NCBI GenBank assembly: GCA_014529385.2
Contig: CM043947.1
Coordinates: 125,896,891-125,960,890 of the forward strand
DNA: 64,000 bases
Direction: 5' to 3'
Source of the DNA: Adiantum capillus-veneris
Lineage: Eukaryota; Streptophyta; Polypodiopsida; Polypodiales; Pteridaceae
Of this stretch, positions 59,965 to 64,000 are shown in pieces (positions within the stretch are counted from its first letter, which is position 1; every line of letters starts with the position of its first letter). The notes below the pieces were generated by a model. It was given only the letters and a program-made list of their open reading frames with translations. It had not been told where the DNA came from and searched no databases. The translations under genes were made by a program, and so were the position numbers.

Positions 59965-62382
59965 TCATTCCATTTGGCCATTGGTGAGATTTCTGGGATA
60001 TTCATGAATGTGTAATAGATCGGAGTGATAACTTGTTTCTTGGAATAGTGTCGGTTGATTAAAGGGGAAGCCCATGGCTTCCAGAACTTTGTGCCAATGT
60101 CCTCTTGGATCCCAAGTGAAAAATAGGATCATTGTTTGCAGTGTCCGAACAATAAAATTTGCATGCCAAATTGGACCAAATTTGTAACCACCAGTAGCGA
60201 GAGGGGAAATGAGAATCTTGGCTCCTGCAAAGACAGAACTGAAAATTATGATTCCCAAGAGTGTACCAAGAATCCACCATATATGGCCGCCTTGTTGGTG
60301 TGGTGAGCTCAAGTTGTCTTCAGAATCCTTCTTATTGCCATGACTAGAAAAAACTGCAAGCATATCATGCTTCTTTTGGGTGTGCTCAAACATGTCAGCT
60401 TCCTTTACTGATGCTAATAGCAAGCCACCTACCTTGCGGCTTAAATACAAGCGTAATCCACTTACCTTTCTCCAAAGAGAGGATGCACTATTTGTAAAAA
60501 ATTGTACCAAATTGCAAAGGAGGTCTTCATTCTTGCATTCTATCAGGCTTTTGTCTATCCATGGCTCCTTAGCTTTTATCTCAATGCTGATCTTCTCTCT
60601 ATATGTTATAGCGGCTAGCCATAGCCATAGGTCTGATGCATCCCATGCAAACACAATGCTGTGTTGTGGAGGAGTTTGGAACATCCTTAAAAGGTTGGAA
60701 ACATATTGATCATCAAACTTACTATGAACATCCTCACATAAACTGGAGGCATTACCCATCTCCAAGTTTATAACATCTTTCAGTAGACTAGAGGCATTAC
60801 CCATCTCCAAGTCTATAGCACTACACAATAAAATCTTGCTCGGCTGCGAAGCCTCTGGAGAAATATCCAAATCCAAACCTTCAGTCATACTTACCTCTTC
60901 GTTATGGTCCTCTAGTGAAACTTCCTTGATGCAAGATTCCTTTAGCTTGCTACATTGTCCTGGGTCCATGCTGTTGCACAGGCTTCCGTTTTCAAAGCCC
61001 TCCCCTTTGCTTGATATGTTGTCCATCTTCTGCAAAGCCTTGCTAACAGGCTGGTTTTCCTCTTCTCTTGTATCTTTCATGACCTTTGCATTCCTCTTAT
61101 TCTGACGAGGCCTAATCAACACTTTACACCCTCTTACCCTTACTGCCCAATGCTGTCGATTGATCGCTTTGGTGCCTATTTCATCCAAGGTTAAAGATGT
61201 ACTCACATTTGTAACACAATTTTCTTGACTTACCTCCCCCACCTGGGTAGCATCTTTTGATTCTTTAACCTCTTGTTCCACTGCTTCAGTTCTTTGAATA
61301 GTCTTCTTACTTAATCCTTCTTCCGTTACACTCATCTTGACCTCTTCTGCAAGACCAATGATACTTGGTGTGCGGGTACCAATTGGTGGTGGGCGTAGGA
61401 TGATTGTAAGTGGTGATTGTGGCGGTGGTTGCATTGGTGACTGGCGTTGAACTGGTGTGGCTAGCTGTGGTTGCACCGCTGGTGGTGGGATGTGAACAGG
61501 TGGGATTGGTTGCCTGAGTGGCGGTGGTCTTGCTCTTGGTAGAGAGATCTGATTTTGTCTCCCCCCTCTATTGAAATTATGCCTCCTCCGGTGTGGACAG
61601 TAGTACATTTCATGACCATCTTCCCCGTAGTTGTCACAGTGGTACTCTGGGTTTTGCCTTCGTTGTCCTCTTCCTTGTTCTGGGTTCCTGCCAGGTGCAT
61701 GCCCTTGCTGCACCAGATGCACAGATAAACTCTCTAGTTGGGTGGTGATACGACTCAGCAGGTCTTGCTCTTCTGATGCCTCCTGCGGTTGGACTCTATG
61801 ATTGGCTGTTGCAGTCACTGGGGTTGGTTGGGCTGAGCTTGTTTCCTCTGACTCATTTACTCTTGCTTGCATGCGTAGCTTCTTGTCTTTAAGGCGGGCT
61901 ACTTTGACTGCCAACTCATATGTTGCAGGAAACCTTCCCTTCACCTTCTCTCTAAGAGGCGACCATAGACCAGCAATGAAACGGTCCTTCTTTAGGAAAC
62001 TAGGCGCTCCTTCACCTTCCTCTAGCGAGGCAGCCCATCTCTCCCATAAGTCCAAAAATTTGGACTCGTAGGTGGCATACTCCAGCAGGCCTCCCTGCTT
62101 TAATTCTGTCAGTAACTGCCATAGCCTCTCCGAGGTTGTGCCTCCACCAAACCTCTTTACAAAAGCAGCCATTAACACATCCCATGCATTCTTGGTGGCC
62201 TGGGGCAATGCATTATACCATGACTTGGCCTCTACTTTCATCAGTAGAGGAAAAATTATAAGTCGTGAAGCGTCGTCATCTTTGTTGGAGACGATACAAG
62301 CAATGTCGAAATCATCCAAAAAGTCGGTGGTGAGATCCTCTCCCTTCTTTCCACTGAACGTGGGGAAAGAAACACTTGCCAT
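59965..62382 (-). CDS. L2 Gag-accessory polyprotein (805 aa)
   Basis: An uninterrupted frame from ATG 62382 (MASVSFPTFSG). Residues 1-175: retrotransposon Gag domain (DFDIACIVSNKDDD, SWYNALPQATKNAWD, YESKFLDLWERW, FIAGLWSPLREKVK). About 246-260: a knuckle CDNYGEDGHEMYYC whose second Cys is Tyr, so metal binding is doubtful. About 270-345: Arg/Pro/Gln-rich linker. 345-690: acidic region of unknown fold with a 16-residue duplication (LEMGNASSLL / LEMGNASSLC). About 699-720: one strong membrane segment (WWILGTLLGIIIFSSVFAGA). The C-terminus has WDPRGHWHKVL and GFPF, resembling L1 ORF2. No enzyme motifs are seen. The start is the first ATG and is conserved in L3. Probably a capsid protein fused to an env-like or membrane-anchoring tail; the latter is inference. 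Confidence 0.78.
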   Translation of the reverse strand: MASVSFPTFSGKKGEDLTTDFLDDFDIACIVSNKDDDASRLIIFPLLMKVEAKSWYNALPQATKNAWDVLMAAFVKRFGGGTTSERLWQLLTELKQGGLLEYATYESKFLDLWERWAASLEEGEGAPSFLKKDRFIAGLWSPLREKVKGRFPATYELAVKVARLKDKKLRMQARVNESEETSSAQPTPVTATANHRVQPQEASEEQDLLSRITTQLESLSVHLVQQGHAPGRNPEQGRGQRRQNPEYHCDNYGEDGHEMYYCPHRRRHNFNRGGRQNQISLPRARPPPLRQPIPPVHIPPPAVQPQLATPVQRQSPMQPPPQSPLTIILRPPPIGTRTPSIIGLAEEVKMSVTEEGLSKKTIQRTEAVEQEVKESKDATQVGEVSQENCVTNVSTSLTLDEIGTKAINRQHWAVRVRGCKVLIRPRQNKRNAKVMKDTREEENQPVSKALQKMDNISSKGEGFENGSLCNSMDPGQCSKLKESCIKEVSLEDHNEEVSMTEGLDLDISPEASQPSKILLCSAIDLEMGNASSLLKDVINLEMGNASSLCEDVHSKFDDQYVSNLLRMFQTPPQHSIVFAWDASDLWLWLAAITYREKISIEIKAKEPWIDKSLIECKNEDLLCNLVQFFTNSASSLWRKVSGLRLYLSRKVGGLLLASVKEADMFEHTQKKHDMLAVFSSHGNKKDSEDNLSSPHQQGGHIWWILGTLLGIIIFSSVFAGAKILISPLATGGYKFGPIWHANFIVRTLQTMILFFTWDPRGHWHKVLEAMGFPFNQPTLFQETSYHSDLLHIHEYPRNLTNGQME

Positions 62383-62731
62383 GGTAGTGACTTAGGAAAT
62401 TACAAACCTCTTTTTCTTTTTTTTTCTTTTTTTTTAAACATTACATTAACAGTAGCGGCTCATAGCAGCTTTTTACAGGGGTGGGTGGATAGGTTAAAAC
62501 AAGATAAAGATAGAAACATTAAAGGAATGATGGTAATCTAATATGGAGAGAATGATAGGGTTCGGGGAATTGAGGATTTCTCCTAGTACCGTCGCACCGA
62601 ATAGGTGTACGATCTTCTATTGGTAGAAGACTTTCCTATCTACATAGATATTCACATGCATATGCTGCAAGAATCTGAACGGGAATGCCGTTGGCCCGTT
62701 TTCCATCATGCACAGAGGATGAAATACTTAC

Positions 62732-63262
62732 TTATACTCTTATTGTGCCAGTGTTGATGTGTCGGTGCATCCACAAGAGGTCGTCGCCTTTCATGGGCTC
62801 TACCTTTCCTTCGTTGCTCAGCACGTACGGGGTGATGGCGACGCGTCTGACCACTCCCAGCCTCTTGGCTAACAAAAATTGCAGGTAATTTCCGTAGTCG
62901 GCGTGCTGCATGAATTCTACTCCATTCAGTTGCAACTCGTCCCCAGCCCACTGGGTTTCTCCCGTGGTAGAGAGCTTCTTCAGGATAAGTTGTACAGGGA
63001 GAGGAGGAAGATACTCCACTCTCTTTCCAAAACAGCGAGAGCAGTAGCCGAACCACTCTTCTCTAGGACATGGGAATCTTCTTACCACTTCTTCTTCCGG
63101 ATTGTCGAAGTGGATTGGTAGCACTCGCATGCGTCGTGCAAATCGGTAGGCGACCTTTCGCCGCTTAGCTTCGGATGACCTCCTCTTTGGAAAACTGGGT
63201 ACAACCCGGATTTCTGAGCTTGAAGCACTTGCTTGGCCAGATGCTTCTCCCTTCGGGGTCAT
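62732..63262 (-). CDS. L2 small ORF c (176 aa), unknown
   Basis: ATG 63262 overlaps the stop of ORF b as ATGA. Basic N-terminus (FPKRRSSEAKRRKVAYRFAR), then FDNPEEEVVRRFPCPREEWF and a folded-looking region to the C-terminus. No family recognised. It lies upstream of the 805-aa Gag-accessory ORF and downstream of a knuckle-bearing ORF. The lack of internal stops over 176 codons suggests it was translated recently. Confidence 0.5.
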   Translation of the reverse strand: MTPKGEASGQASASSSEIRVVPSFPKRRSSEAKRRKVAYRFARRMRVLPIHFDNPEEEVVRRFPCPREEWFGYCSRCFGKRVEYLPPLPVQLILKKLSTTGETQWAGDELQLNGVEFMQHADYGNYLQFLLAKRLGVVRRVAITPYVLSNEGKVEPMKGDDLLWMHRHINTGTIRV

Positions 63263-63468
63263 GTGTTTCCAGATTGGCTTATCTTCTCCTTGCCTTTGGC
63301 TCGAGCAGCCCCTTTAGGCCACTTTGGAGTTATAAATTTGACTGTAGTTTCTTTAGGGAAAAGAGGTCTCACCGTTTGCTTCCCTTCCTTGATGTGAATG
63401 ACTTCTTTGCGATGAATGTCGATGTAGATGACTTCAGCCCTTTCGCTGCCTTCGTTGCTGGCACTCAT
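63259..63468 (-). CDS. L2 small ORF b (69 aa), unknown
   Basis: Basic 69-residue frame (MSASNEGSERAEVIYIDI, later TPKWPKGAARAKGKEK). It overlaps ORF a by 35 nt and ORF c by 4 nt. It may be the middle part of one protein split by frameshifts rather than a separate protein. Confidence 0.4.
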   Translation of the reverse strand: MSASNEGSERAEVIYIDIHRKEVIHIKEGKQTVRPLFPKETTVKFITPKWPKGAARAKGKEKISQSGNT

Positions 63469-63691
63469 TGACAGTGTGCCTTGGTTGACAACAGTGATGG
63501 CACTTCACCGACCTCCCACCTGATGCTCTCAATTTATAGTTAGAACGAGCGACACGAGATGGAGAGTTTACCTCTTGAATGCTCACGACACTGCAGCCTG
63601 GCAGTAGCACCTCAATGAAGGCGGCTAGTGCCTCCTTCGTCTCTTCTTCTTCCGTCCTCCAGTTAAAAAATTCCTTCAGCCATTCGTCCAT
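63434..63691 (-). CDS. L2 small ORF a (85 aa) with CCHC zinc knuckle
   Basis: Begins at ATG 63691, 76 nt after the LTR. Acidic N-terminal helix (WRTEEEETKEALAAFIEVLL), then a perfect CX2CX4HX4C knuckle, CHHCCQPRHTVNEC, and a basic tail. Such knuckles bind retroelement RNA. It is the only intact knuckle in L2, upstream of the Gag whose own knuckle has lost a Cys. Confidence 0.55.
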   Translation of the reverse strand: MDEWLKEFFNWRTEEEETKEALAAFIEVLLPGCSVVSIQEVNSPSRVARSNYKLRASGGRSVKCHHCCQPRHTVNECQQRRQRKG

Positions 63692-63747
63692 GATTGATAG
63701 TGGGCGTCACTTTCAGCATTGTAAACTGAAGGGTCTTAGAAATCCCT

Positions 63748-63764
63748 CCTCAGTGGGGGCACCA
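63748..63764 (-). other. L2 primer-binding site
   Basis: Minus-strand TGGTGCCCCCACTGAGG starts two bases after the 5' LTR. It is shared with L1 (TTTTGTGCCCCCACTGAGG). It starts TGG, as expected for the complement of a tRNA CCA end. Confidence 0.75.
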
Positions 63765-63766
63765 AA

Positions 63767-64000
63767 TGACGGGAGCAAAGCGAACCCCGAACCCCCGGAG
63801 GCCTCTAAAACACCGGGGACCGAATGGCGCGCCTCGAGCCTATCATGGTAAAGCAAACAGGGGGCACCACCTAGCTTCAGCGGCTAGGATGCAAACAACA
63901 CACCACCATAACAAAGTTTTCATCCAAGAGAGATGGATGCTTGGGAGTAATGATGAAAAGGAAAGGGAATGAGATCAAGTGAGAGAGAGAGAGAGAGAGT
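63767..64000 (-). repeat. L2 5' LTR (right, partial)
   Basis: Matches the first ~235 bp of the left LTR and runs off the window in a (GA)n tract. Confidence 0.85.

Larger units (their letters stand above)
58327..64000 (-). mobile_element. L2: gag-only LTR retrotransposon, right LTR cut by window end
   Basis: TGACGGGAGCAAAGCG and the following bases occur at 58327 and again at 63767, both as LTR starts. The interior (59861-63766) is read on the minus strand: primer site, three small ORFs, an 805-codon Gag-accessory ORF, purine tract. No reverse transcriptase, RNase H, integrase or protease motif is present. It cuts a hAT-like gene on its left. The other target duplication lies outside the window. 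Confidence 0.87.

Overview
The window looks like intergenic DNA from a land plant with a large, repeat-rich nuclear genome. It is almost entirely transposable elements, most of them nested, decayed or rearranged. The tRNA-iMet-primed Ty1/copia elements, gag-only LTR elements, an intron-containing CACTA (En/Spm, TNP2-type) transposase, hAT remnants and abundant (CT)n/(GA)n and poly-C/poly-G tracts all fit a vascular plant. The protein style suggests a fern, but that is an impression only. I found no intact single-copy host gene, rRNA, tRNA or CRISPR array.

Layout. 1-5371: a Ty1/copia element (Copia-1) with paired LTRs and a broken gag-pol; its left LTR is cut by the window edge. 5372-5998: microsatellite-rich spacer. 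5999-29754: a large tandem array. A gag-less, reverse-oriented copia fragment plus a ~2 kb block (called Y) occurs three times (A, B, C), separated by two copies of a 4.3-6.7 kb non-coding block (called Z). 29755-31110: a degenerate accessory region of a gag-type LTR element, minus strand. 32168-36043: part of a CACTA element with a two-intron TNP2 pseudogene and a terminal/subterminal repeat end. 37556-38565: a hAT transposase pseudogene.

39492-47128: a reverse-oriented LTR element (called L1) with 2.5-2.6 kb LTRs and only ~2.5 kb inside. It carries a Gag-like ORF and a second hydrophobic ORF but no protease, reverse transcriptase, RNase H or integrase. 47888-55778: a third gag-type region (called L3, minus strand). 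Its gag is followed by a protein-kinase-like segment, and a full-length copia element (Copia-2, 48073-54510, TSD TTTAC) has landed in that kinase part. Copia-2 in turn carries a 1332-bp TIR transposon (50729-52060). 57979-58326: a hAT-type N-terminal fragment cut by the LTR of L2. 58327-64000: L2, another gag-only LTR element. It has an 805-residue Gag-accessory ORF and three small overlapping ORFs, one with a perfect CCHC knuckle.

How the parts relate. L1 and L2 share a primer-binding site ending in GTGCCCCCACTGAGG, the same PPT position and orientation, and a hydrophobic accessory C-terminus ending in a DP-G-rich motif that also appears near 29.9 kb. L3 shares the L2 gag. This points to a family of elements that keep Gag and an accessory protein but no pol, and so must use enzymes supplied in trans. 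Copia-1, Copia-2 and copies A-C are inactivated by frameshifts and mostly C-to-T-type stop codons, as expected for methylated repeats.
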